Of a DNA stretch of 64,000 nucleotides, positions 46,999 through 55,619 are shown one piece after another (position 1 is the first letter of the stretch; each line of letters opens with the position of its first letter). The stretch is from Burkholderia sp. IMCC1007 (GTDB lineage Bacteria > Pseudomonadota > Gammaproteobacteria > Burkholderiales > Burkholderiaceae). The notes beneath the pieces are model-generated. The model was not told the origin of the DNA and searched no databases. It saw nothing but the letters and a program-made list of their open reading frames with translations. The DNA is taken from positions 230,430 through 294,429 of the forward strand of contig NZ_JAPVQY010000004.1 in assembly GCF_027257875.1 (NCBI RefSeq), read 5' to 3'. A program made the position numbers and the translations under genes.

Positions 46999-47640
46999 AT
47001 GACTATGAACGTTGCCGGCATCGCCATTCCCGATAGCCGACTGGCTCGCGAGATCACCGAACTCGTCCGCGATACCGAGTCCGAATTGCTGTTTCATCAC
47101 TCCAGCCGTGTCTATTACTTCGGTGCGCTGGCTGGCCAGCGCCGCGGGCTCGAGTACGATCCGGAGCTGCTCTATTGCGGCTGCATGTTTCACGACATGG
47201 GGCTCACGCATCGGCACAGCAGCGCGTGCGAGCGATTCGAAGTGGATGGCGCCAACGCCGCGCGCGAGTTCCTCGCGAGCAGGGGCATTTCACAGCAGGA
47301 CATCGACGTCGTATGGACCTCGATCGCGCTGCACACCACACCGGGCATTCCGCAGCACATGCATCCGGTCGTCGCGCTCGTGACCGCCGGGGTGGAGATG
47401 GATGTGCTCGGGCTGACCTATGCGGAGTACAGCGACGTCGAGCGCGACGCCGTCGTCCGTGCGCATCCGCGGCCGCCGCGTTTCAAGGAAGACATCATCC
47501 AGGCGTTCTACGACGGCATCCGTCACAAACCCGATACGACGTTCGGCAATGTGAAGGCCGACGTGCTGGCCGACAAGGATCCGCGTTTCCACGCGGGCAA
47601 CTTCTGCAGCGTGATCCGATCATCGGCCTGGGCAGGTTGA
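46999..47640 (+). CDS. HD-domain hydrolase (cyanamide-hydratase-like)
   Basis: The 213-residue protein has an HD-type metal site: histidine in LLFHHSSRVYYFG, the HD pair in GCMFHDMGLTHRH (about residues 66-67) and a later acidic residue. The pattern and length resemble HD proteins annotated as phosphohydrolases or cyanamide hydratases. The substrate is unresolved. GGAGG stands 7 bases before the ATG. The divergent GlxA-type regulator (223 bases away) is its likely controller. Confidence 0.78.
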   Translation: MTMNVAGIAIPDSRLAREITELVRDTESELLFHHSSRVYYFGALAGQRRGLEYDPELLYCGCMFHDMGLTHRHSSACERFEVDGANAAREFLASRGISQQDIDVVWTSIALHTTPGIPQHMHPVVALVTAGVEMDVLGLTYAEYSDVERDAVVRAHPRPPRFKEDIIQAFYDGIRHKPDTTFGNVKADVLADKDPRFHAGNFCSVIRSSAWAG

Positions 47641-47683
47641 CGATGGTCGGGCGGGCCAACGGAAGCGTTTACCAGTAGGAAAA

Positions 47684-47699
47684 GTTGTTACGTGACAAC
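47684..47699. repeat. distal parS-like site
   Basis: GTTGTTACGTGACAAC matches the parS-like consensus at 15 of 16 positions. It lies 14 kb from the main cluster, in the gap before a toxin-antitoxin pair. Confidence 0.65.
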
Positions 47700-47914
47700 G
47701 GCGTGACGCTGGCATCGACTTTATATACTGAATTTCGGATGCCACCCTCCGAGGCGAATCTCGGATTCGCGCACACGCGGCGAAACGTTACCGGGAGCGA
47801 TCTGCCAGCACCGGCAGGCAGCGGCTTGGCGATGCTACCGTTCCCCGGCCCGGACAAATCCTCGCCCCTGTGGCAAAACGCCTATAATGATTGGGCAAAT
47901 TGCCGGAGAGAGTC

Positions 47915-48370
47915 ATGAGCACCATTGCGTTCCATCCGTCGGGCGTCGCGCATCCGCGTCAGGCCGAATTCACGATACTCGAGCAGCTGCTCGCGATTCG
48001 CGTCCGCTCGGGCGCCGATCTTGCCGAGCTGGCGAGCGCACGGGTCGATGTCGCGGTGATCGACCGGCTGTCGGAGCATGGCCTGAAGTCGGACGAACTC
48101 GCGTTCATCATCCCGCGGCGCACGCTGAGTCATCGCCGTCAGGCGCACGAGCGTCTGTCGCCGGAGGAGTCCGACAAGGCGATTCGTCTTGCACGTATCG
48201 TCGCGCAGGCGACGGCCACGTTCGGCGACCAGGACAAGGCGATGGCGTGGCTGCGCAACGGGCTCCAGCGCTTCGGCGGCCGCACGTCGCTCGACATGTC
48301 GAGCACCGAGCATGGCGCGCGACTCGTCGAAGAGGTCCTCACCCAGGTCGACGAGGGGTACTTCGCTTGA
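47915..48370 (+). CDS. Xre/MbcA/ParS-type antitoxin
   Basis: This 151-residue antitoxin has a central helical DNA-binding part (GLKSDELAFIIPRRTLSHRRQ) and the C-terminal DUF2384 toxin-binding domain (WLRNGLQRFGGRTSLDMSST and HGARLVEEVLTQVDEGYFA). It neutralises the RES toxin encoded next and should repress the operon. A good -10 element, TATAAT, lies at 47883-47888 and GGAGAG precedes the ATG. The stop overlaps the toxin start. Confidence 0.88.
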   Translation: MSTIAFHPSGVAHPRQAEFTILEQLLAIRVRSGADLAELASARVDVAVIDRLSEHGLKSDELAFIIPRRTLSHRRQAHERLSPEESDKAIRLARIVAQATATFGDQDKAMAWLRNGLQRFGGRTSLDMSSTEHGARLVEEVLTQVDEGYFA

Positions 48371-48846
48371 CGACGTTGTGGCGGATCAGCAATTACGCCG
48401 ACCTGAAAGGCGTCGGCGGATTGCGTGCCGGCGGGCGCTGGCATTTCGCCGGGCAGCCCGTCGTCTATCTCGCCGAGCACCCGGCGCTCGCGCTGCTCGA
48501 GACGCTCGTGCACTTCGAAATCACCACGGTTGCGCAATTGCCGAGCGGCTACCAGTTGCTTCGCATCGAGGCGCCCGAATCGGTGGACGTCGCCGAGATC
48601 GTCGAAGGCGATGCGCCGGCCGACTGGCCAACCAACATCGACTGGACCCGCAGCGCCGGCACCGAATGGCTGCAGACGCAGCCGAGCGCACTGCTGCGCG
48701 TGCCGAGCGTCGTGGTGCCGCATGCGCACAATTTCCTGCTGAATCCGCTGCACCCGGCCGCATCCGCCGTCCGTATCGCCGAAGTCATGCAGTCGCCGTA
48801 CGACGCCCGGATCCTGCGGCTCGTTCAGTCGAACACGGGCGAATAG
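48367..48846 (+). CDS. RES-domain toxin
   Basis: The 159-residue RES toxin's homologues deplete NAD+ in the host cell. Key family features are present: LWRISNY at the N-terminus, GGRWHFAGQPVVYLAEHPALA (Arg and Tyr) and ALLETLVHFE (Glu), with LRVPSVVVPHAHNFLLNP later. It probably starts at TTG, overlapping the antitoxin stop (TTGA at 48367-48370), with GAGGGG upstream. With the Xre-type antitoxin it forms a complete type II system that could stabilise the replicon. Confidence 0.86.
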   Translation: MTTLWRISNYADLKGVGGLRAGGRWHFAGQPVVYLAEHPALALLETLVHFEITTVAQLPSGYQLLRIEAPESVDVAEIVEGDAPADWPTNIDWTRSAGTEWLQTQPSALLRVPSVVVPHAHNFLLNPLHPAASAVRIAEVMQSPYDARILRLVQSNTGE

Positions 48847-48880
48847 GCGCCGCTACGCGTCGTGGTATGGGCGAGCCCGA

Positions 48881-49819
48881 TCAGCGTTCGCGCGCGGCGC
48901 GGTCCGCGGCCGCATCGGGCGCCAGCGTCTGACGGATCCGCGTGACCGTTCGCGAGCTGGCCAGGCCGAGCATCGCGCTGACGGCGGCATGCGGATGACC
49001 ATCGAGCAACTGGCGGCGCGCATACGTATTGCGCAGCACGCGCGGGCTCATGTCCGCCGCCTGGAAACCGATCGCGGTCAGCGCATCGCGCACGACGAGC
49101 AGCAGAAACATGTCGTTCATTGCGCCGCCGCCGCGCGGGGCCGGAAACAGTCGCGCCGATGCGGGCGCATCGGGCGACATCGATCGCCATGCGGCGAGCG
49201 GCGCCCACGCGAATGAAGCGAGGGCGATCGTTCGCGCAGGCCGCGCGCGATGGCGCGGCACCGTGACGGATGGCGGCCGCGCGTCGAGATCGAGCGCGTC
49301 GTACGTCACCGCACGAATCTCGGCCGACGTGATCCCGCTCGCGAGCAGCAGCGCGACGATCGCGCGATCCCGGCACGCGGTCGGCGAGTCCGCCGGCTGT
49401 GGCTGCACATGGCGCTGCAGCGCGGCGTCGGCAGCGGACGACAGGCAGCACGGTTCCGGTTCGCCATCCGGCCACGCAAGATCGCGCGTCGTCCGGCCGG
49501 CAGGGTGGTGCGTCCGCACGCCGGCTTCGACCAGATGCCGGCTCAACCGGTCGATCAGCTTCGCGTAGCGAACGCGTGTAGACGTGCCGGGCGCGCAGGC
49601 GCGTTCGAGTTCCGCGAGAAATGCCGCGACGTGCTCGGGGCCGAAGGTGGCCAGCGATACGCGGTGCGCGATCAGGTGACGCAGGAACCGGTCGAACATC
49701 GCCACGTGCTGCACGACCGAGCGCGGCGCGAATGGCCGGCGGCCGGCGCCGGTCGCGGCCGTTTCCTGCCACGTGCGGAATGCGCCGACGGGATCGTGAG
49801 TCCAGCGATTCGTGTCCAT
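48881..49819 (-). CDS. tyrosine-recombinase-fold protein, apparently catalytically inactive
   Basis: The 312-residue protein has XerC/D-like architecture. The N-terminal SAM-like core-binding domain (FDRFLRHLIAHRVSLATFGPEHV) precedes a catalytic domain that keeps the first arginine region (LLLASGITSAEIRAV) and the box II outline (SPRVLRNTYARRQLLDG). In box II the usual H-x-x-R-H reads R-V-L-R-N. The segment where the nucleophilic tyrosine belongs (SSRTVTRIRQTL) has no tyrosine. The protein may bind DNA without cutting it. It lies 34 bases beyond, and convergent with, the RES toxin gene. Confidence 0.75.
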   Translation of the reverse strand: MDTNRWTHDPVGAFRTWQETAATGAGRRPFAPRSVVQHVAMFDRFLRHLIAHRVSLATFGPEHVAAFLAELERACAPGTSTRVRYAKLIDRLSRHLVEAGVRTHHPAGRTTRDLAWPDGEPEPCCLSSAADAALQRHVQPQPADSPTACRDRAIVALLLASGITSAEIRAVTYDALDLDARPPSVTVPRHRARPARTIALASFAWAPLAAWRSMSPDAPASARLFPAPRGGGAMNDMFLLLVVRDALTAIGFQAADMSPRVLRNTYARRQLLDGHPHAAVSAMLGLASSRTVTRIRQTLAPDAAADRAARER

Positions 49820-49901
49820 TCACGATTTATATCCGGAACGCGGTGGCGTCGGCAATCGCCGCGATGTTCGATGCGCCTGCCGGCGCGATGAAATCGATGG
49901 T

Positions 49902-50492
49902 TCAACGCGCAGTGCGGGCCGCGTCAGTCCCGTCGACCCCGTCGTTGTTCATCGTCAGATAGACGAGCACGAGCAGCAGCGTGATGAAGAAGCGAAACGC
50001 GTCCGGCACGCCGTTCCGTTGCTTCGACATCCACATGCCGAACCATTCGCCGCCGACCGACATGAATCCGACCTGCCACGTCAGGAAGGCCAGCGTCAGC
50101 CCGCCGATCGCGCATGATTTGGCGGCGCGGAATGCCGCGTCGTTCGCGCATCGCGCGCGAAGCAGCCGGATGCCGCCGACCCAGCACAGGACGGCCGTCA
50201 GCGTTTCCATAGAGATGATCGCGACATAGCCGGTGTGATGGGCCCACGGTGTGTCGGTGGCGCGGTACATGATGCGGTTGCCGGGAAAGGTCGTGTCCAT
50301 CAGAAAGACGCGGTACACGAACGCGAAATGCGTCGTGTAATCGGCCACGTTGCCGAACGCGACGAGCGATGCGAAGAAAGCCATTGCTTTGGAATGCAAA
50401 TCGAAATGGCCGCTTCGCGTGCTGACCGGTTCTTCGCGCCTGCGGCGCCGATGCGTGCCATCGCTCGATTCGCAATCCAGGCCGCGCGACAT
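49902..50492 (-). CDS. DUF2165 integral membrane protein
   Basis: Up to 196 residues carry the DUF2165 pattern: ASLVAFGNVADYTTHFAFV, MDTTFPGNRIMYRATDT, and HHTGYVAIISMETLTAVLCW, with four predicted membrane helices. Function is unknown. The start is uncertain. ATG 50492 gives the first helix complete but adds a charged 35-residue leader and has no ribosome site; ATG 50384 would cut into helix 1. Confidence 0.7.
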   Translation of the reverse strand: MSRGLDCESSDGTHRRRRREEPVSTRSGHFDLHSKAMAFFASLVAFGNVADYTTHFAFVYRVFLMDTTFPGNRIMYRATDTPWAHHTGYVAIISMETLTAVLCWVGGIRLLRARCANDAAFRAAKSCAIGGLTLAFLTWQVGFMSVGGEWFGMWMSKQRNGVPDAFRFFITLLLVLVYLTMNNDGVDGTDAARTAR

Positions 50493-50672
50493 GATTGTCA
50501 AACAGTGTGAGCCAATCGTCAGCATTTGCAACTGAAGTAACAGTCCCCGCAATTTGGTGGTTTCGGGCGTTGGCGCCGCTACATTAGCTCCACCTGCCGC
50601 ACGTCGCGGCAAGGCATGCGACAAGCCGCACGAACGCGGCCCGCAGCAACAACGTCTCTGGGGAGAATGACC

Positions 50673-51212
50673 ATGAACAAGATTCGCACGATCCTGGTTG
50701 GTGCCGCGCTGACGGCAATCGCATCGGCTGCTTTCGCACAAACGGCGCAGACGGGCGCGGAAGGTTCCGCCGGCGTCGGCGCACAGGTGCAGACGCCGCT
50801 GCTCGGCGGCGGCGTGGGTGTGCAGGGCGGCGCAGGCGCGAATGCAGCGGGCTCGGGTTCGGGCGCGGGCAGCCTCGTCGGTGGCGCGCTGCACGGCGTC
50901 GGCCAGACGGTCGGTGGCGTCGGCTCGGCTGCCGGCAATGCCGTCGGCGATGCGACGCACGCGGTCGGCTCGGCCGCTGGCTCGGCGAAGGATGCGGCGG
51001 CGTCGGCTGCGCACGCAACGAAGTCGCACGTGAAGCACGTCGCGGCTTCGGCGAAGAGCCACGCGCAAGGCGCGATGTCGACGGCGGGCAACGTCGCCGG
51101 CGGCGCCAAGGCGAAGGCCGGTGAAGCGCTCGAGGGCGCGACGAACGCGGTGCAGGGCGGCGCATCGGTCGGCGTGAAGGGCTCGGCGTCGGCACAAGGC
51201 GGCGCGCTGTAA
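50673..51212 (+). CDS. exported Ala/Gly-rich repeat protein
   Basis: This 179-residue protein has a signal peptide (cleavage AFA|QTAQT, about residue 23), a Gly-rich part (GVGVQGGAGANAAGSGSGAG) and then Ala/Lys helical repeats (AAHATKSHVKHVAASAKSHA). The composition is that of small periplasmic Burkholderia proteins of unknown function. The ATG at 50673 is chosen for spacing from GGGGAG. A strong intrinsic terminator follows. Confidence 0.75.
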   Translation: MNKIRTILVGAALTAIASAAFAQTAQTGAEGSAGVGAQVQTPLLGGGVGVQGGAGANAAGSGSGAGSLVGGALHGVGQTVGGVGSAAGNAVGDATHAVGSAAGSAKDAAASAAHATKSHVKHVAASAKSHAQGAMSTAGNVAGGAKAKAGEALEGATNAVQGGASVGVKGSASAQGGAL

Positions 51213-51232
51213 GCGATCCGCTCCGAGCCAAG

Positions 51233-51265
51233 GCCCGGCCCGCTTCGATGCGGGCCGGGCTTTTT
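51233..51265 (+). terminator. strong intrinsic terminator
   Basis: Eleven-base arms GCCCGGCCCGC (51233-51243) and GCGGGCCGGGC (51250-51260) with a 6-base loop are followed by TTTTT. It lies 21 bases after the stop of the exported repeat protein. Confidence 0.92.
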
Positions 51266-51453
51266 GTTGGCGCGCCGCATGTCGTGACCGGATGCATCAC
51301 CGCGATACGCATTCGAACGGAGCATCTTTCGACGCTGTCATCCCACGCATCCCTGGACAACGATCGGCAGTCGACGACAGCCTGTCCGGCCACGACGCAT
51401 TCCTGCGTCGCGGCTTCGTGCGTTTCCGCGCTGTCGTGGCACGGCGAAATGCG

Positions 51454-53862
51454 TTATCCGAACGTGATGAACTGCGCGGAAGACCACACCTTGCTGTCGT
51501 TGCGCTGCCGCCCGAAGAAATAGACCGGACGAAACCCGAACGGCGCGTTGCCGGGTGCTACGTCGATGCTGCCTGCGAGATCGATCGGCAGCGCTCGATC
51601 CGTCATCCGCTCGATCGCGACGAACAGCTCCGTGCCGCCGAGTTCGTGCGTCGCGGTTCCGCGCGCGAGCAGTTCCGCGCCGCTGATTTCGAAGCGAAAC
51701 GCGGGCGCGTGCACGAACGGATTGCGCTGCAGCGGATCGCCGACCTTCGCGAAGCTGTCGATCGTGCCTTCGACCACGATCGTCGCGGCCGCGAGATTGC
51801 CGATGTCGAGCTCGATGCTGTCGGCATCGCCGTAGGTGTCGCTGCGGAATTCGACGTCGGTCGCGCCGGTGCGCCACGCCGATTCCTCGACATGCTCGAA
51901 CCCGTTCGACCCGAAACGGTGGATCGTGCTGTTGACGATCCGGATTCGGCCGCGCCACGCGGCCCACCGGTAACGGTCGCGGATGCGTGCGCCACCCCAG
52001 CGCACGCGGATCAGGCGATCCGCATAACCGAGCTCCTCATGCAGGTTGCGTTCCCATAGCAAACCGTCGTGATCGTACGCGGCCACGTATTCCCAGCCCG
52101 ACTCGCCGAGCAGCCGGTAGTCGAGCCGCGCCGGCCCGTCGTGCGCAAACGCGTCGCCTTGCCAGTGATCGCCGCAGCGCACCAGCAGCGCACTGTGCTC
52201 GCCGGTGGTCGCCCACGTGCGGCGCGCGCGCAGTGCTTCGCCGACGCGCTTTCGATCGAGCGCTGGCGCGAGCACGCCCGTCAGTCCGCCATGGACGCCG
52301 AACACCTGCACACCGGGTGCGCCGCCGCCCGGCCGGCCACGATGCTCGTCACCGCTGGCCGCGACGCCGAGCTGATAGCCGCGCGCGATCACGTCCTGGT
52401 ACAGCCAGCCGAAATGGCCCCACGACGACGCGATCTCGACGAGCCGTTCGAGCTCGGGATGGTGCCAGTCGGGGATGTAGCGGCGGCCGCCGACGTGCGG
52501 CATCACCAGGTGCTGCGCGGCATCGCCCACGTACGCATCCCACAGTTCCTCGACGGGCCAGCGGCCGAGTTCGACCGCATTGCCCTTCATGTCCTCGTTC
52601 CATACCAGCGTGCGGTTGTGCTCGCCGCGCGCGTTGTACGGAAAATCCGGCTGCGCGTCGCCGAGGAACACGACGTTGTGATCGCCGCCCGCGGTCGAGC
52701 TGCCGCACCATTCCTGCACCGGATAGACGACGAAGCGGCCCGGTTCGTTGAAGCGCTCGACGGCGTCGACGCCGAGCTGCCAGTTCTCGTCGGTGATCTG
52801 GAAATCGTTCGCGGTGTAGCCAAGCACGTCGATGCCGCCGATGTCGCGGGCATAGCGCGCGTTGTACTCGGGGCTGTTGGTGCCGACCGTGTCGTGCGCG
52901 TGCACATGGAGATCGGCATACAGCGCGCGCGGCGCGGGCAGCGACGGGTCGACCGTGAGCCATGCTTGCGCTGCGCGCACGTCCGGCCGCGCGGGTACGT
53001 CGGCCACGATCCGCAGCGTGCCCGGGTCGATGGGCAGGTCGTCCACCGCGCAGCTCGCAAAACCCGAATCGGGCAGCGCATGATCGCGCCGGTAGACGGC
53101 TTCGCCGCGCGCGTCGTAGGCGACGATACGTGCGTGAGCGCCGACATCGCGGCACGCGTTGCCCCAGCGGTCCTGCAGCGACAGCCGGAACGGCGCCTGC
53201 GTGCCCGGCTGCACGAAGCGCGGGCCGTTCAGCAGCACGTCGGATGGCGCGCCGGCACGGATGTCGATCGACACGTCGCCGGGCACCGCGACGAAGCGCG
53301 ACGTGCCGAGCGGGTCGACATAGAGCCGGAACCGGAAGTTGTCCTCGGCGAAGGTCTGCACGCGCGTCCCCGGGCCGCGCCGGCGGTCGCCGAGGCGGAT
53401 CACGATCCGGTCGCCCGCATTCACGTAGCCGTCGACGACGTCGACGATCACGGCCTTCTGGAACGGCCGCTCGTGCCCCTTCTGGTCGAAGCGCACATTC
53501 AGCGCCTGCACGGTGGCCGGGCTCTGGCCCGGCACGAGCGGCGCCGCATGGTATTCGGCGCTGATGTAGTTCGCGGCGCTCGGGTCGCTCGTCTGGAACA
53601 ACGCCCAGTCGGAATAGAACTTGAAGGTGGCCTTCAGCCAGCCGCCGTCGGCGATGCCCGACGAGCCGACTTCATACTCGAGCACGATCTCGCTCCACTC
53701 GCCGGCTTCAAGACGCGTGACGTTGCATTGCACGCGCCCCGCAAATGGCAGGTGCTTGTGGCGTTCGTACAGTCCGGCAGGTGCGACGTGCGGGCCGAGG
53801 CGCTCACGCAGCGCGGCGGCACGGGCATCGAGCGGATCGACGGGGTGGTTGGCTTCGTTCAT
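51454..53862 (-). CDS. large PHP/DUF3604-like metal-dependent hydrolase
   Basis: The protein has 802 residues and no signal peptide. The first 300 residues form beta-rich sandwich-like domains (FRLSLQDRWGNACRDVGAHARI). From about residue 315 a PHP-type metal site is visible: ADLHVHAHDTVG (motif I), IDVLGYTAND, then QEWCGSSTAGGDHNVVFLGD with Glu and His spaced as in motif III (about 385-400), LVMPHVGG, and SGDEHRGRPGG (motif IV, about 505). PHP enzymes are phosphoesterases or amidohydrolase-like enzymes; the relatives called DUF3604 are uncharacterised. It lies 37 bases downstream of a DASS transporter gene, so the two probably act on one imported anion. Confidence 0.75.
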   Translation of the reverse strand: MNEANHPVDPLDARAAALRERLGPHVAPAGLYERHKHLPFAGRVQCNVTRLEAGEWSEIVLEYEVGSSGIADGGWLKATFKFYSDWALFQTSDPSAANYISAEYHAAPLVPGQSPATVQALNVRFDQKGHERPFQKAVIVDVVDGYVNAGDRIVIRLGDRRRGPGTRVQTFAEDNFRFRLYVDPLGTSRFVAVPGDVSIDIRAGAPSDVLLNGPRFVQPGTQAPFRLSLQDRWGNACRDVGAHARIVAYDARGEAVYRRDHALPDSGFASCAVDDLPIDPGTLRIVADVPARPDVRAAQAWLTVDPSLPAPRALYADLHVHAHDTVGTNSPEYNARYARDIGGIDVLGYTANDFQITDENWQLGVDAVERFNEPGRFVVYPVQEWCGSSTAGGDHNVVFLGDAQPDFPYNARGEHNRTLVWNEDMKGNAVELGRWPVEELWDAYVGDAAQHLVMPHVGGRRYIPDWHHPELERLVEIASSWGHFGWLYQDVIARGYQLGVAASGDEHRGRPGGGAPGVQVFGVHGGLTGVLAPALDRKRVGEALRARRTWATTGEHSALLVRCGDHWQGDAFAHDGPARLDYRLLGESGWEYVAAYDHDGLLWERNLHEELGYADRLIRVRWGGARIRDRYRWAAWRGRIRIVNSTIHRFGSNGFEHVEESAWRTGATDVEFRSDTYGDADSIELDIGNLAAATIVVEGTIDSFAKVGDPLQRNPFVHAPAFRFEISGAELLARGTATHELGGTELFVAIERMTDRALPIDLAGSIDVAPGNAPFGFRPVYFFGRQRNDSKVWSSAQFITFG

Positions 53863-53899
53863 GCGGAATCCGAAAAGTGTCGATGGAAAGCGGCGCGCT

Positions 53900-55462
53900 T
53901 CAATGCGCGAACGGCCAGGGCGCGCTCGCGTCCCACACGGGGATGCCCATGTACGCGTACCACGGCGCGATGACGCAGAGCCCGTAGACGATCGCGATCA
54001 GCACCGACACCGCGCCGACCTTCGCGTAGTCGGTCGTCGAGAACGCACCGCTGCTGTACGCGATGACGCCGGCGGTGATCTGCGTGGGCAGCAGGTAAGC
54101 AAAGCTGTCGGTGTCGCTGACGAGCATCGTGAACGCGACCGGATGCAGCCCGAGACGCGGTGCCAGCGCGAGTGCGATGGGCGCGATCATCGTGACGGCC
54201 GCGACGTTGGACAGCATGCCGATGCGGATCACGTGCGTGCCGAGCATCACGATTGCAATCGCGAGCCACCAGCCGTGCCCGCGTGCGGCGACGTAGATGT
54301 GATCGGCGGCCCAGCTTGCGAGCCCCGATGCGCTGATCGCCGAAGACAATGACAGCGCGCCGGCCAGGAGGAACAGCGTGCCCCAGATCGTCCGCTGTTC
54401 GACCTCGGCCCAGCCGAAGCGAAGCACGCCTGGCGCGAACAGGAGCGCCAATGCGATCAGCGCGACGATTTCCGACGGCAGGTGATGCAGCGGCTCGGTA
54501 GCCCACAACACGGCGACGGCCGCAAACAGCGCAAGGACGGCCCAGTCGTTGCGCGCCGCGGGCGGCTGCGCACGGCGCATCGCCGCGATCGCGCCGAGGC
54601 CGCCGGGAATCGCGACGGCACGCGAGCGGAAATAAAACTGCACCCAGCACTGCGTGATCGCGAACATCCCGAGATACGGCCACTGCAGCTTCAGCCACGT
54701 CAGATACGAGATCCGGATACCGAGCTGTTTCTCGAGCAAGCCGGATACGACCATGTTCGGCAGATGCGCCGTGAGAATGCACATGCCGCTGATCATGGCG
54801 CCATACACGAGCGTCTGGATCACGATCGCCTTGCGCGCGGCCCGTTCGCGCGGCGATTCGCCGAACAGCCGGACGATGCCGTTCGTGACGGGCAGCAGCG
54901 TGGCGGCCCGTGCGTTCGCGGCCGGCACGACGAGCGCCATCACGCAGTTCACGGCGAACATTGCCCAGATCACGCCGTTGGCCGTGCGCACTTTCAGTCG
55001 ATCGAGGAGCAGCAGCGCGATGCGGCGATCGAGTCCGCTCGCCTGCATGATCGCGGAGAACAGGAAGGCGGCGAGGCAGAGGAACACGACCGGCGCGGCG
55101 AAACCGCTGGCCGCCTTCGGAAAGGACGGACTCGCGTGCGACAGCACGAGCAGCATCGGCAGCAGGATGCCGCTGACGCCGACGGGAATCGCATCGGTGA
55201 TCCATACGATTGCAACCCACGCGACGACTGCGAGCGTCGCCTTGCCTTCGGCTGACAGATGCGCGGGCGCAGGCAACCACCAGGCGATTGCGAAGAATGC
55301 CAGCCACGCGGCGACGAAGCCGGCCGCGGCACGCTGCTTCGCACCGCGCGACCGGCCTGTCGAGCGCGGATCGGCACGCAGCGGCGCTGCCGGTTCGGCC
55401 CGTGTCGGTCGGGTGGCCTGCGCGCCGTCGAGCGGCGGCGTGCCGATTGCGTTTTCAGTCAC
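53900..55462 (-). CDS. DASS-family (SLC13) anion:Na+ symporter
   Basis: This 520-residue protein has about 12 membrane segments in two inverted halves, after a 45-residue cytosolic leader. Family marks include WITDAIPVGVSGILLPMLLVL, VVPAANARAATLLPVTNGI (first SNT-like hairpin) and the second-half IRIGMLSNVAAVTMIAPIALAL with DSFAYLLPTQITAGV. Members import sulfate or di- and tricarboxylates. The substrate is presumably processed by the PHP-type protein encoded next. It is divergent from a GntR gene. Confidence 0.85.
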   Translation of the reverse strand: MTENAIGTPPLDGAQATRPTRAEPAAPLRADPRSTGRSRGAKQRAAAGFVAAWLAFFAIAWWLPAPAHLSAEGKATLAVVAWVAIVWITDAIPVGVSGILLPMLLVLSHASPSFPKAASGFAAPVVFLCLAAFLFSAIMQASGLDRRIALLLLDRLKVRTANGVIWAMFAVNCVMALVVPAANARAATLLPVTNGIVRLFGESPRERAARKAIVIQTLVYGAMISGMCILTAHLPNMVVSGLLEKQLGIRISYLTWLKLQWPYLGMFAITQCWVQFYFRSRAVAIPGGLGAIAAMRRAQPPAARNDWAVLALFAAVAVLWATEPLHHLPSEIVALIALALLFAPGVLRFGWAEVEQRTIWGTLFLLAGALSLSSAISASGLASWAADHIYVAARGHGWWLAIAIVMLGTHVIRIGMLSNVAAVTMIAPIALALAPRLGLHPVAFTMLVSDTDSFAYLLPTQITAGVIAYSSGAFSTTDYAKVGAVSVLIAIVYGLCVIAPWYAYMGIPVWDASAPWPFAH

Positions 55463-55523
55463 TGGTATGCTCCCCGGGCGTCAGGGCCTCGAATCGCGGC
55501 CCCGACCGTCAGTCGAGATGTGA

Positions 55524-55535
55524 TAATACGTATTA
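55524..55535. promoter_or_regulatory. palindromic operator candidate, DASS / GntR gap
   Basis: TAATACGTATTA is a perfect 12-base palindrome in the AT-rich 157-base gap between the divergent starts. It has the size and symmetry of a HutC-type GntR operator. Confidence 0.6.
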
Positions 55536-55619
55536 ATACAAGTTGAGCGATCCAATTGCTTTTCATATCGATATCGAAAACTGCGCATAGCGCGCGCCGA
55601 GCAGGGAAAGGGGCGACCG

